DNA of 64,000 nt from Sinanaerobacter chloroacetimidivorans (GTDB lineage: Bacteria > Bacillota > Clostridia > Peptostreptococcales > Anaerovoracaceae), in the NCBI RefSeq assembly GCF_018128545.1, contig NZ_JAGSND010000016.1:1-64000 (forward strand). The letters are read 5' to 3'. Positions 1 through 8,397 of the stretch are shown in pieces (the stretch's first letter is position 1; the number at the start of each line of letters is the position of its first letter). The notes under the pieces are model-generated. The model ran no database searches, had not been told where the DNA came from, and was given only the letters and a program-made list of their open reading frames with translations. A program made the position numbers and the translations under genes.

Positions 1-78
1 AGTTTTCATGAAGAAGCGGCCTATTAAGCGGCTTTCTCGTCTGACTTCGGGATAATTATTTCTTCGGTATTATCCTGG

Positions 79-98
79 TTATCCCGATATCGGGATAA
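79..98. repeat. 20-bp perfect palindrome in a GGATAA cluster
   Basis: TTATCCCGATATCGGGATAA reads the same on both strands. Further copies of the GGATAAT/ATTATCC core lie at 50-56 and 69-75 and form a smaller inverted repeat. The cluster sits exactly where the methyltransferase homology begins (about position 103), so it may be the edge of an inserted or recombined segment or a protein-binding site. The role is inferred only. Confidence 0.5.
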
Positions 99-159
99 TC
101 AAGATCTTAGCGTAGCCGGCAAACGTGCCGGACTTCAGGGTGAACGATCTGGGCTGTTC

Positions 160-1983
160 ATGGAGCAAATCCGCATTGTGAAGGAGATGAGAGCCTATGA
201 CAAAGCAAACGGAAGGACAGCTGACGCTGTTCGACCTCGATATATGGTCTGGGAAAATGTACCCGGAGCTTTCTCCAGCGCAGACGGAGAGGACTTCCGG
301 GCGGTACTGGAAGAAACCTGCCGAATTGCTGACAGTACCGTATCTGTACCTCGACCTACGGGAGGGGTATGGCAATCTGCTGGGGCCATATTGGGACCTC
401 AATTCTCCGTTGCTTGGAGAATATACGATGCTCAATACTGGTCCGTCCCACAAAGGCGCAAGCGTATCTTCCTTGTCGCAGATTTTGGAGGCCGCACCGC
501 ACCCCAAATACTATTTGAGCAAGACCGCCTGTTTGGGGATTCTGCGCCGGGCGAAGAAACGCGGCAAGGAGCTGCCTTCTGTTCTGAAACAGGCGCTGGA
601 GATCCAGGCGGAAATCCAGCCAATTCCGGAGGAACAAGCGGAGAATCCCTGACCCCGTGGGATGTGCAGAGCCGCAGGATTTATGAGGAGGATGGCGTTT
701 GGCCCTCCCTGTATGGAGGGGAAGGCGGCGGTCATGGGTATGTATCGGCAGAAAAAAACAAGCAAATCACCATCCCCATCAACACACAGATTGCCATGCG
801 GCACAAGCGGATGGGCGAAGGCACCGGGCTGGGCATCGGAGAGAACGGCGACCCGGCCTTTACTTTACAGGCGGCGCATTCCCATGCTGTGTTCAGTACG
901 CAGGTAGAAAGCAACACATCCGTTGCCTTTGCGTGCAATCAGCGGGATGAGGTGCGCGATCTTAATAATGTTGCTGGAGCGATACAAGCCCAGCCCGGTA
1001 TGAAGCAACAGACCTTTATAGTGGATTCCGCAGATATTACTACATTTCATATCAATCAGCGGGATGAAATAATTGATTTACATGGAATTTCGGGTGCGCT
1101 GTTAGCAACTTGCAATATGCAGATGCAAACATTTGTATCTGAGTCTGTTCTTTGCCTGAACGATCAGGGCGGAAGTGTAATGGACGTAAGTCACAATGTT
1201 ACTGGAACACTTCGGGCACGAATGGATGGCCACCCTCCACTAGTTTTGGGCAACGATCCAGAATTGTTTGAAAATCATGGTATTGACTCGCGCTATACCG
1301 GCCCACATGAAGTAGCCCCAACCATGTCTGCCAGATACGGTACCGGCGGCAATAACGTGCCGCTCATTTCCCAGCCGTCTGTGTTTCTTGCGGATTCCGG
1401 GGAAGAATCGTCACCTGCCGAAACGTACTGCATTGCCGGCAATATCATTGACAGGCAGGATCACAACGGCGGCAACGGTATGGGGTTTCAGCCGGACATC
1501 AGCTACACCTTGAACACCGCGGATCGGCATTGCGTATTTTCCCAGCAGCGGAGCGATGAGTATGCTTCCAATAACGTGGTCAGCACCCAGAGTGCAAGAC
1601 AGTATAAAGACGCCACCGACCTTGTGTGTGAAACGGATGTTGCTGGTCTGGATTGCCGCAATGGGACGGAAAACGGAAACTTAAGCGGAACACTCCAATC
1701 CAAGACGGATGGAGGATATTCCCTCAATAATGTGCATCCTGTCCGCATCGGCAAGCTGATCAGGCGATTGACGCCGCTGGAATGCGAGCGTCTCCAGGGC
1801 TTCCCCGATTACTGGACGGACATCCCCGGCGCTTCAGACAGCGCAAGATACAAAGCCCTCGGCAACAGCGTTGCGATCCCCTGTGTTGAGCATGTACTTC
1901 GGGGGATCGCTTATTTTTTACGAAAATTTAAACAAGAATGGGAGGAATCCGAATGTATACCTACATCTACCCCGACAACCTGA
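160..1983 (+). CDS. DNA (cytosine-5)-methyltransferase, N-terminally incomplete
   Basis: C-terminal two thirds of a C5 cytosine methyltransferase. Visible motifs are ENVPG (motif VI), QRRKR (motif VIII), RRLTPLECERLQGFP (motif IX) and ALGNSV (motif X). Homology continues upstream of the first ATG to about base 103 (frame DLSVAGKRAG), and the frame is open from base 28. The SAM-binding motif I and the Pro-Cys catalytic loop are absent, because the sequence before base 103 is unrelated and a stop lies at 25-27. About 350 residues between motifs VIII and IX form a repetitive target-recognition region with at least five degenerate units of the type NQRDE..DL..vaGal. Such enzymes are common ICE anti-restriction or modification genes. 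Without the catalytic Cys this copy is probably inactive unless the missing part is supplied elsewhere. Confidence 0.75.
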   Translation: MEQIRIVKEMRAYDKANGRTADAVRPRYMVWENVPGAFSSADGEDFRAVLEETCRIADSTVSVPRPTGGVWQSAGAILGPQFSVAWRIYDAQYWSVPQRRKRIFLVADFGGRTAPQILFEQDRLFGDSAPGEETRQGAAFCSETGAGDPGGNPANSGGTSGESLTPWDVQSRRIYEEDGVWPSLYGGEGGGHGYVSAEKNKQITIPINTQIAMRHKRMGEGTGLGIGENGDPAFTLQAAHSHAVFSTQVESNTSVAFACNQRDEVRDLNNVAGAIQAQPGMKQQTFIVDSADITTFHINQRDEIIDLHGISGALLATCNMQMQTFVSESVLCLNDQGGSVMDVSHNVTGTLRARMDGHPPLVLGNDPELFENHGIDSRYTGPHEVAPTMSARYGTGGNNVPLISQPSVFLADSGEESSPAETYCIAGNIIDRQDHNGGNGMGFQPDISYTLNTADRHCVFSQQRSDEYASNNVVSTQSARQYKDATDLVCETDVAGLDCRNGTENGNLSGTLQSKTDGGYSLNNVHPVRIGKLIRRLTPLECERLQGFPDYWTDIPGASDSARYKALGNSVAIPCVEHVLRGIAYFLRKFKQEWEESECIPTSTPTT

Positions 1984-2225
1984 AATCCAAGGCAGTGCTA
2001 TGGCTGTGGCAGCTGCGCGACATCGGTATCATCGGCGTTGGCCTTTTGCTTTCTGTGTTTGCGATAGCGCAGCTTAAGTTTCTGCCGCCCATCGTCATCA
2101 CAGCCCTCTATGCTTTTTTGACCATCCGTTTTGACGATACCAGCATCCTTGATTTTATCCGATACGCCTGCGCCTTTTTCCTTACAAAGCAGCAGACCTA
2201 TGAATGGGGGTACAGCGAACAATGA
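1953..2225 (+). CDS. PrgI/VirB3-like conjugation membrane protein
   Basis: 90-residue protein starting MYTYIYPDNL, with a hydrophobic stretch at about residues 25-60 that can form two membrane helices and a short C-terminal cytoplasmic tail. The start is set by GGGAGGA six bases upstream of ATG 1953. The gene overlaps the methyltransferase end by 31 nt and overlaps the next gene by ATGA. Size, hydropathy and position directly before VirB4-type genes match PrgI-family proteins of Gram-positive type IV secretion systems, which act like VirB3 by docking the VirB4 ATPase to the membrane channel. The family assignment rests on pattern and context, not on a catalytic motif. Confidence 0.72.
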   Translation: MYTYIYPDNLKSKAVLWLWQLRDIGIIGVGLLLSVFAIAQLKFLPPIVITALYAFLTIRFDDTSILDFIRYACAFFLTKQQTYEWGYSEQ

Positions 2226-2812
2226 GCAAAGCAGAAAAGAAAAATGTGAAACAAAAGCAGTATACCCGCCAGCTTATTAATACCAAGGCGGTCACCGACC
2301 ATAGTCTGGAAACCTTCCGCGGCGATGAACTGGTGTATTTCATCATCAAGCCTACGAACATTTCCGTTTTATCCGAGGCCAGCATATCGGCTCGGATCTA
2401 CGCCTTGATGACCGTCCTTAAAGGTGTGGCGGAGCTGGAATTCCTGTGTTCGAACAGCCGGGAAAACTTCGAGGATAACAAAGAGTTTCTTAAAAGCCGC
2501 ATGGAACAGGAGAACAATCCGGCTGTTCACAGGCTGTTGGAGCATGACCAGACCCACCTTGACCGGATACAGGTACAGATGGCGACGGCACGAGAATTCC
2601 TTGTAGTCATACGGCTCCGAAACGAGAAAGAGAACGAAGCGCTTTCCTATTTAAGCCGCATTGAAAAGACACTTCGGGATCAAGGTTTTTCCACAAAGCG
2701 CGCCGACAAGGAGGATATCAGGCGTCTGCTGGCGATTTATTTCGAGCAGAACGTCACCACGGAGAAATTTGAGGACTTTGACGGAGAGCGCTGGATGATC
2801 CTGAATGAGTGA
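2222..2812 (+). CDS. VirB4 N-terminal-domain-like conjugation protein
   Basis: 196-residue soluble protein beginning MSKAEKKN. ATG 2222 is preferred over 2204 because it overlaps the preceding stop (ATGA) and is translationally coupled. Residues about 25-120 (ELVYFIIKPTNISVL and following) resemble the N-terminal alpha/beta domain of VirB4/TrbE-type ATPases, followed by a charged helical part. No P-loop is present; that lies in the next gene, about 100 nt downstream. The likely role is to act with the separate ATPase part at the membrane channel. Whether the split is native to this ICE family or derived cannot be decided here. Confidence 0.55.
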   Translation: MSKAEKKNVKQKQYTRQLINTKAVTDHSLETFRGDELVYFIIKPTNISVLSEASISARIYALMTVLKGVAELEFLCSNSRENFEDNKEFLKSRMEQENNPAVHRLLEHDQTHLDRIQVQMATAREFLVVIRLRNEKENEALSYLSRIEKTLRDQGFSTKRADKEDIRRLLAIYFEQNVTTEKFEDFDGERWMILNE

Positions 2813-2917
2813 GTACAGCTCATCCAGACACCTAAAGTGTTCTAAAAAGCCCCAGCCTTTCAGCAGAACGAAACAGGCCGGGCTGCCTTCATCATATAAA
2901 AAAAGGAAGTGACCCCT

Positions 2918-4750
2918 ATGGCATATAAGAATAAAGCACAGCGGGCATCTCAAACAGAGGATGTCCGTATTCAGGAATTTTTGGACATGATTGCCCCGTC
3001 CGCGATCAAATTTTTTACGGACTATTTCATTTGCGGAAATACATTCCGGTCCGTTTGGGCGCTCCGTGAGTACCCTACCGCTACGGAGGAACAGGCCATC
3101 CTCCGGCACCTTGGTGAAAAAGACAGTGTCACCCTCCACATCTACACCCGGCATGTGTCCCCTGTTGAAGAACGCAAAATCATATCAAATGCTGCCAACA
3201 AAAACCGTATGCAAAGAAGCAGTACTCAGGATCTGCAGCAAACCGTCACGGCAGAATCGAATCTCCAGGATGTGACCGCTATCGTTGCACAGATGCACCG
3301 GAGCAAAGAGCCTCTCCTCCACGCGGCGGTATATATTGAACTGTCCGCTCATGACCTTAACCAGCTGGGGCTCTTGCAGACGGAAGTGCTGACTGAGCTG
3401 GTGCGAAGCAAGCTAAATGTTGACCGGCTTCTGCTCCGCCAGCAGCAGGGCTTTTTATCGGTCATGCCAAGTGGCTGGAATGTGTTTTCCGACCAGTTTG
3501 AACGGGTGCTGCCCGCCAGCTCCGTTGCCAATCTGTATCCTTTTAACTACAGCGGCAAAACCGATCCCAACGGTTTTTATCTGGGCAGGGATAAATTCGG
3601 CAGCAACATCTTAGTAGATTTTAATCGACGTGCCGATGACAAGACCAATGCCAATATTTTGATTTTAGGCAACTCCGGCCAGGGCAAGAGCTACTTATTG
3701 AAACTCATCCTTACCAATCTGCGGGAATCCGGCATGAATATCATCTGCCTTGATCCGGAAATGGAGTTTGAGGATCTCACCAATAATCTGGGTGGATGCT
3801 TCATCGATCTGATGACGGGCGAATACATCATCAATGTGCTGGAACCCAAGACATGGGATGAAAACGGCAGCCCGGAGGACAAGGATGCACCTCAGACCTT
3901 CCGTATCTGCAGCAAGCTTAGCCAGCACATTTCCTTTCTCAAGGATTTTTTTAGAACCTACAAGGATTTTACCGACCGTGAGATTGACACCATCGAGATC
4001 ATGCTGGGTAAGCTCTACGAAAAATGGGGAATTACCGATCATAGTAATTTTGACCGTTTAAAACCAGAAGATTATCCCATCCTGTCCGACCTGTATGAGC
4101 TGATTGAGTCGGAGTACAAAGAATTTGATGAAAGCCGCCGCCAGCTCTATACCGCAGATACCCTGCGGGAAATCTGCCTTGGGCTCCATTCCCTGTGCAA
4201 GGGCGCGGAGTCTAAATTCTTTAACGGGCACACCAATATAAAAAACAGTGAGTTCGTGACCTTCGGCGTCAAGGGGCTTCTGCAGACCAGTAAAAATCTG
4301 CGCAATGCCCTTCTGTTCAACGTGCTGTCGTATATGAGCAATGAGCTACTCACCACCGGCAATACTGCCGCCAGCATTGATGAATTCTATCTGTTCCTTT
4401 CCAACCTGACCGCCGTCGAATATGTCCGTAATTTTATGAAGCGTGTAAGGAAAAAGGACTCGGCAGTAATTCTTTCAAGTCAGAATTTGGAGGATTTCAA
4501 TCTGGAGGGCATCCGGGAGTACACCAAGCCGCTGTTCTCTATTCCGGCGCACGCATTTCTGTTCAATGCCGGCAATATCGACAAGCGGTTCTATATGGAT
4601 ACCCTGCAGTTGGAGGAATCGGAATACAATCTGATCCGGTATCCGCAGCGGGGCACCTGCCTCTATAAATGCGGCAACGAACGATACAACCTCATGGTTC
4701 AGGCCCCGGAATATAAAGCGGCGCTGTTTGGAAAGGCAGGTGGCAGGTAA
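2918..4750 (+). CDS. VirB4-like conjugal transfer ATPase (CD1110 family)
   Basis: 610-residue ATPase that energises assembly and function of the type IV secretion channel at the inner face of the membrane. Walker A is GNSGQGKS at about residues 251-258. A Walker-B-like IDEFYLFL lies near 490, followed by a sensor-like SAVILSSQNLEDF. ATG 2918 has AAGGAAG eight bases upstream and is preferred over the in-frame GTG at 2909, which lies inside that ribosome-binding site. The gene is followed by TAATG coupling to the next gene. The N-terminal third corresponds to the remaining pre-ATPase domain. Motifs and neighbours match the CD1110-type VirB4 of clostridial conjugative transposons. Confidence 0.9.
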   Translation: MAYKNKAQRASQTEDVRIQEFLDMIAPSAIKFFTDYFICGNTFRSVWALREYPTATEEQAILRHLGEKDSVTLHIYTRHVSPVEERKIISNAANKNRMQRSSTQDLQQTVTAESNLQDVTAIVAQMHRSKEPLLHAAVYIELSAHDLNQLGLLQTEVLTELVRSKLNVDRLLLRQQQGFLSVMPSGWNVFSDQFERVLPASSVANLYPFNYSGKTDPNGFYLGRDKFGSNILVDFNRRADDKTNANILILGNSGQGKSYLLKLILTNLRESGMNIICLDPEMEFEDLTNNLGGCFIDLMTGEYIINVLEPKTWDENGSPEDKDAPQTFRICSKLSQHISFLKDFFRTYKDFTDREIDTIEIMLGKLYEKWGITDHSNFDRLKPEDYPILSDLYELIESEYKEFDESRRQLYTADTLREICLGLHSLCKGAESKFFNGHTNIKNSEFVTFGVKGLLQTSKNLRNALLFNVLSYMSNELLTTGNTAASIDEFYLFLSNLTAVEYVRNFMKRVRKKDSAVILSSQNLEDFNLEGIREYTKPLFSIPAHAFLFNAGNIDKRFYMDTLQLEESEYNLIRYPQRGTCLYKCGNERYNLMVQAPEYKAALFGKAGGR

Positions 4751-5247
4751 TGGGCAGGCTGGAAGAATTCAAGGAAAATAAGCAGTATATCCTCGAAGAT
4801 GCCCTCGGCAGCATTACGCCGGCTGACAACCGGGAAGCTGATATTTACAGCTTTATGCGTTCCTATCTGAACGATGAGCTGGGTGGTGTGGACAAGGCGG
4901 AGCTGTTAGAGGAACTGGCAAAGTGTATTACTGGCCAACCTTATGACCGGCCTGAAGCCTGGGAACCCTTTTACTCCCAAAAGGAAATTGATGAGCTGGC
5001 TGCTGTCATGGACCGATTTATTGACGGCTTGACCGAGGGCTGCGCAGAAGGACATCTGCCTCCGGCTAAAGCCCTCGCTGACAAAGCGTGGTCTGAAATC
5101 AGTATGCTGGATGAGAAAACAGGCAATCACCTTCTGGATTCCTGGCGGCGGGATGAAATCTACAACTGGATGAGTGAGGCTTGCGAAGCTTCCATTCAGG
5201 AGGCACTGGAGATCAAAAACAGCATGGGCGGAATGCAGATGTTGTAG
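4750..5247 (+). CDS. Conserved ICE protein of unknown function with GGMQML tail
   Basis: 165-residue acidic, mostly helical soluble protein coupled to VirB4 by a one-base TAATG overlap. No catalytic motif or membrane segment is visible. The C terminus is GGMQML, an alternating hydrophobic tail similar to those of four other proteins of this element (amidoligase, two small proteins and the primase-like protein). Its position between VirB4 and the wall hydrolase suggests a transfer or maintenance accessory. I do not recognise the family. Confidence 0.7.
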   Translation: MGRLEEFKENKQYILEDALGSITPADNREADIYSFMRSYLNDELGGVDKAELLEELAKCITGQPYDRPEAWEPFYSQKEIDELAAVMDRFIDGLTEGCAEGHLPPAKALADKAWSEISMLDEKTGNHLLDSWRRDEIYNWMSEACEASIQEALEIKNSMGGMQML

Positions 5248-5265
5248 CGAGGGGGTGAAACAAGC

Positions 5266-6318
5266 ATGGACATGAAAGAGCAGCGCTTCGGGGTTGAAGT
5301 TGAAATGACCGGTATAACGAGGAAAGAGGCCGCTGAAATAGCTGCATCCCATTTCGGAACAGTTTCCCATTATGACGGTACTTTTTACGCAACATATTCC
5401 GCGCTGGATGAACAGAACCGCAAGTGGAAATTTACCTACGACAGCAGTATCACTGCCCAGCGGAAGGTTGGAAGAACGATAACCGAGGCCTCGGATGAGT
5501 ATAAAACAGAGATGGTCACCCCCATTTGCCGGTATGAGGACATAGAAACCATTCAGGAGCTGGTAAGAAAGCTCCGTGCGGCAGGCGCAATTGTAAATAA
5601 TAAGTGCGGCATCCACATCCATATTGACGCTTCTCCGTATAACGCGGGTACACTTAGAAACATCACCAACATCATGGCTTCCAAGGAGGATCTGATTTAC
5701 AAGGCCATGCAGGTGGAGGTAGCAAGAGAGCGGCAGTATTGCAGGAAGGTGGAGCAGAGTTTTCTCGACGAGATCAACCGGAAAAAGCCCCACACGCTGG
5801 ACGAGGTAAGCCGCATCTGGTACAACGGCCGCGACGGTCGCTCTGAGCACTACCACGACAGCCGGTACCACTGTTTAAACCTTCACTCGGTTTTCCAGAA
5901 AGGTACCATTGAATTCAGGCTGTTTAACAGCACTACTCACGCCGGCAAGATCAAGGCATACATTCAGCTCTGCCTTGCGATCTCCGCACAGGCCCTCAAC
6001 CAACGATGTGCCAGCCGTCAAAAGACAAAGAGTTCGAATGAAAAATACACCTTCCGCACATGGCTCCTGCGGCTGGGGCTCATCGGTGATGAATACAAAA
6101 CCGCCCGGCTTCACCTGCTGGAGCATCTGGACGGCTGTATTGCGTGGAAGGACCCAGCGCAGGCACTCCAGCAAAAGGAACGATTAAGACAGAAAAAAGA
6201 AAAAGAGCTGGCCGAAGCGGCACAAGCAGCATCGCAACAGCAGGAGCAAACAATTGAAAACGAACAGGAACAGACCGGGGCTGAAGAAGAAAGCCCCGGT
6301 CTTTCTATGAGCATGTAA
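5266..6318 (+). CDS. Amidoligase family protein (COOH-NH2 ligase)
   Basis: 350-residue protein of the Amidoligase_2 family, which has a glutamine-synthetase-like fold and joins carboxyl to amino groups using ATP. The N-terminal RFGVEVEMTG carries the paired acidic strand residues. KCGIHIHID at about residues 122-130 gives the His-x-His signature, and GTIEFRLFNST at about 213-223 gives the conserved Glu and Arg. A coiled, Gln/Glu-rich region (about 290-340) ends in SPGLSMSM. The start is set by GAGGGGGTG before ATG 5266. The next gene is a gamma-glutamylcyclotransferase-like enzyme, a pairing described in comparative-genomic work on amidoligases. Substrate unknown; a peptide or protein modification role is inferred. 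Confidence 0.85.
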   Translation: MDMKEQRFGVEVEMTGITRKEAAEIAASHFGTVSHYDGTFYATYSALDEQNRKWKFTYDSSITAQRKVGRTITEASDEYKTEMVTPICRYEDIETIQELVRKLRAAGAIVNNKCGIHIHIDASPYNAGTLRNITNIMASKEDLIYKAMQVEVARERQYCRKVEQSFLDEINRKKPHTLDEVSRIWYNGRDGRSEHYHDSRYHCLNLHSVFQKGTIEFRLFNSTTHAGKIKAYIQLCLAISAQALNQRCASRQKTKSSNEKYTFRTWLLRLGLIGDEYKTARLHLLEHLDGCIAWKDPAQALQQKERLRQKKEKELAEAAQAASQQQEQTIENEQEQTGAEEESPGLSMSM

Positions 6319-6355
6319 ATACTCATGAACCATTCTGGACAAGGAGGAATGAAAA

Positions 6356-6859
6356 ATGAAATCAGAAATGCTGTACATTGCCTACGGCAGCAACCTAAAC
6401 CTGCCGCAGATGGCGTTCCGCTGCCCTACCGCCAAGGTGGTCGGCGCCAGCGAAATAAAGGATTACGGGCTGCTGTTCTGCGGCAGCCGGAGAAACTCTG
6501 TCGCAACGGTGGAGCCGCTTAAGGGTTCCACCGTCCCTGTTCTTCTGTGGACGTTAAAGGAAAGGGATCTGCAGGCTCTCGACCGCTATGAAGGATATCC
6601 CCATCTTTACCGCAAGGAGATCCTCGATGTGGAGCTGAAAGGCAGGACGGTTCCCGCCATGGTCTATATCATGAATGAGGGCCATCCCTACGGTTCCCCC
6701 TCGGATTACTACCTAAATGTCATTATGGAGGGTTATAAAACCGCAGGCTTTGATACCGAAATTCTGGAACAGGCCGTGGAGAGATCCGTCCAGCTGGCAC
6801 AGGAACAGCAGGAGCAGGAACCGGAGCAGGGCAATCTGTTCGGCCAGAAATGGTGGTGA
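6356..6859 (+). CDS. Gamma-glutamylcyclotransferase-like (AIG2/GGCT) protein
   Basis: 167-residue enzyme of the GGCT fold. The substrate-binding loop YGSNL is at residues 9-13, and the catalytic Glu is in DRYEGYP at about residues 77-83. Residues after about 145 form a Gln/Glu-rich tail ending NLFGQKWW. AAGGAGGAATG precedes the start. Known members cleave gamma-glutamyl amides, releasing pyroglutamate. Next to the amidoligase it could reverse or trim the linkage that enzyme makes, so the two genes may form one modification cycle. The pairing is seen directly; the shared substrate is inferred. Confidence 0.85.
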   Translation: MKSEMLYIAYGSNLNLPQMAFRCPTAKVVGASEIKDYGLLFCGSRRNSVATVEPLKGSTVPVLLWTLKERDLQALDRYEGYPHLYRKEILDVELKGRTVPAMVYIMNEGHPYGSPSDYYLNVIMEGYKTAGFDTEILEQAVERSVQLAQEQQEQEPEQGNLFGQKWW

Positions 6860-6865
6860 TGATGC

Positions 6866-8374
6866 ATGGCAGATCCCGCAACCATCGCTCTGGCGGTCAA
6901 AGCCGCTGTTGCCGCCGCCACCGACAAGCGAACCTGGAAGGCCCTCGGCGTTATCATCGCTGCCATTTTAACACCTTTTATCCTCATCATTGTGATGATT
7001 ACCAGCCTTCTCTCCGGCACTACTGACCACAACAACATGGCTGTTCAGCTTTCCTTTCACGGCGGCGTGATCTCCGGGCAGGTACCAGAAGATTACCGCC
7101 AGTACATTGAGGATATGCGGTCCGGCTTTACGGAATTGGACGCTGCCATCGCGGACATCACGCCCATGATTGAGGACGGAAGCCTTGACCCCACACAGGT
7201 CAAGGCCGTTTTTTATTCTCTGTATTTCGGCGTCGAATCTCTGCGTGGCATGGATTACCGGGGGATTGCCGATTGCTTCGTCCGCTATGAGAAACGCACC
7301 CGCACCGTGACGGATGCAGACGGTAATGAAACCGAAGAAACGTATACCGTGGCTGTTCCGATTGACTCCCTGCCTGAAATCTATGCAAATCTTGAAAGTA
7401 CCCTTGGCCGGGAGATTACCTATGAGAATAAGGCCAACGCCTCAGAAATCTACTATAGGGCGCTGTATGGAACAGGAGCGCCGGGAGAAGGCGATAGTTT
7501 TGACCAGTGGTCGGATTGGACACCGGAGCAGCTGGCGGATCTGTTCTACGACCTGCCGGTGGGCGAAACAGGCTCTGAGGCTGTTCAGATTGCCCTGGAC
7601 CGTCTGGGAGATCCGTATTCCCAGGAGCTTCGAGGTTCTGGCGATTACACCGATTGCAGCTATCTGGTGCAATCGGTGTACCGCCAGCTGGGAGTCAAGC
7701 TCCCCGGCACCGCCGCTGCGCAGGGCAAATATTGCGTGGATAACGGCCTGACCATCTCCAAATCAGACCTGGCTCCGGGGGATCTCGTGTTCTGGAGCCA
7801 CAAGGTAAACGGACGATATCTCAATATTACGCATGTGGGGATTTACGCCGGGGACGGTATGGTGGTGGACGCATCATCCTCCCGTGGCAAGGTAGTATAC
7901 CGTAGCCTGTTCGATGCGGATAAACAGGTTCTGTACGCAAGGCCATATGCCGAAGCGTCTAAAACAGCATCCGCAAGTGGATTTGTCTCTCCGCTTGGGA
8001 GCGGTTGGCGGTCCATGGTAACTTCGGAATTCGGCGGCAGAACTGACCCCGTCACAGGAGAATGGGCCGGACATGACGGTATTGACCTTGGCGCTGCTAA
8101 GGGCACGGCAATCCGGGCAGCTAAAGACGGCACAGTGGAAACCGTGAGCTATGGAACTACAGGATATGGTTATCACCTGACCATCGATAACGGCGGCGGG
8201 CTGGTCACGCTATATGGTCATTGTTCAGAGATTCTGGTCAGCGAGGGGCAGACCGTAAAGGCCGGAGATGTCATCGCAAGGGTGGGTTCCACCGGAAAGA
8301 GCACCGGAAACCACCTGCACTTTGAGGTGAGAGTAAACGGTACAGCAAAAAATCCAAGAAACTATCTGCCATAG
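6866..8374 (+). CDS. CD1108-family wall hydrolase: membrane anchor, NlpC/P60 and M23 domains
   Basis: 502-residue bifunctional peptidoglycan hydrolase that would open the cell wall for the transfer channel, like VirB1. One membrane helix (about residues 26-49) leaves the rest outside. A helical region follows, then NlpC/P60 (about 235-350) with Cys264 in TDCSYLV, His323 in THVGIY and Asp335. The LytM/M23 peptidase (about 380-502) has zinc ligands His403 and Asp407 in GHDGIDLG, and His483 and His485 in NHLHFE. All expected catalytic residues are present. The gene starts six bases after the GGCT stop. Protein order and context match CD1108 of C. difficile conjugative transposons. Confidence 0.92.
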   Translation: MADPATIALAVKAAVAAATDKRTWKALGVIIAAILTPFILIIVMITSLLSGTTDHNNMAVQLSFHGGVISGQVPEDYRQYIEDMRSGFTELDAAIADITPMIEDGSLDPTQVKAVFYSLYFGVESLRGMDYRGIADCFVRYEKRTRTVTDADGNETEETYTVAVPIDSLPEIYANLESTLGREITYENKANASEIYYRALYGTGAPGEGDSFDQWSDWTPEQLADLFYDLPVGETGSEAVQIALDRLGDPYSQELRGSGDYTDCSYLVQSVYRQLGVKLPGTAAAQGKYCVDNGLTISKSDLAPGDLVFWSHKVNGRYLNITHVGIYAGDGMVVDASSSRGKVVYRSLFDADKQVLYARPYAEASKTASASGFVSPLGSGWRSMVTSEFGGRTDPVTGEWAGHDGIDLGAAKGTAIRAAKDGTVETVSYGTTGYGYHLTIDNGGGLVTLYGHCSEILVSEGQTVKAGDVIARVGSTGKSTGNHLHFEVRVNGTAKNPRNYLP

Positions 8375-8397
8375 GCAGGAAAAGGAAGGAGAACAAT

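Noticed and set aside
4906-5871. 321-codon frame on the minus strand
   Set aside because: Antisense to the well-supported 165-aa and amidoligase genes, with no ribosome-binding site and a Cys/Leu-rich shadow composition.
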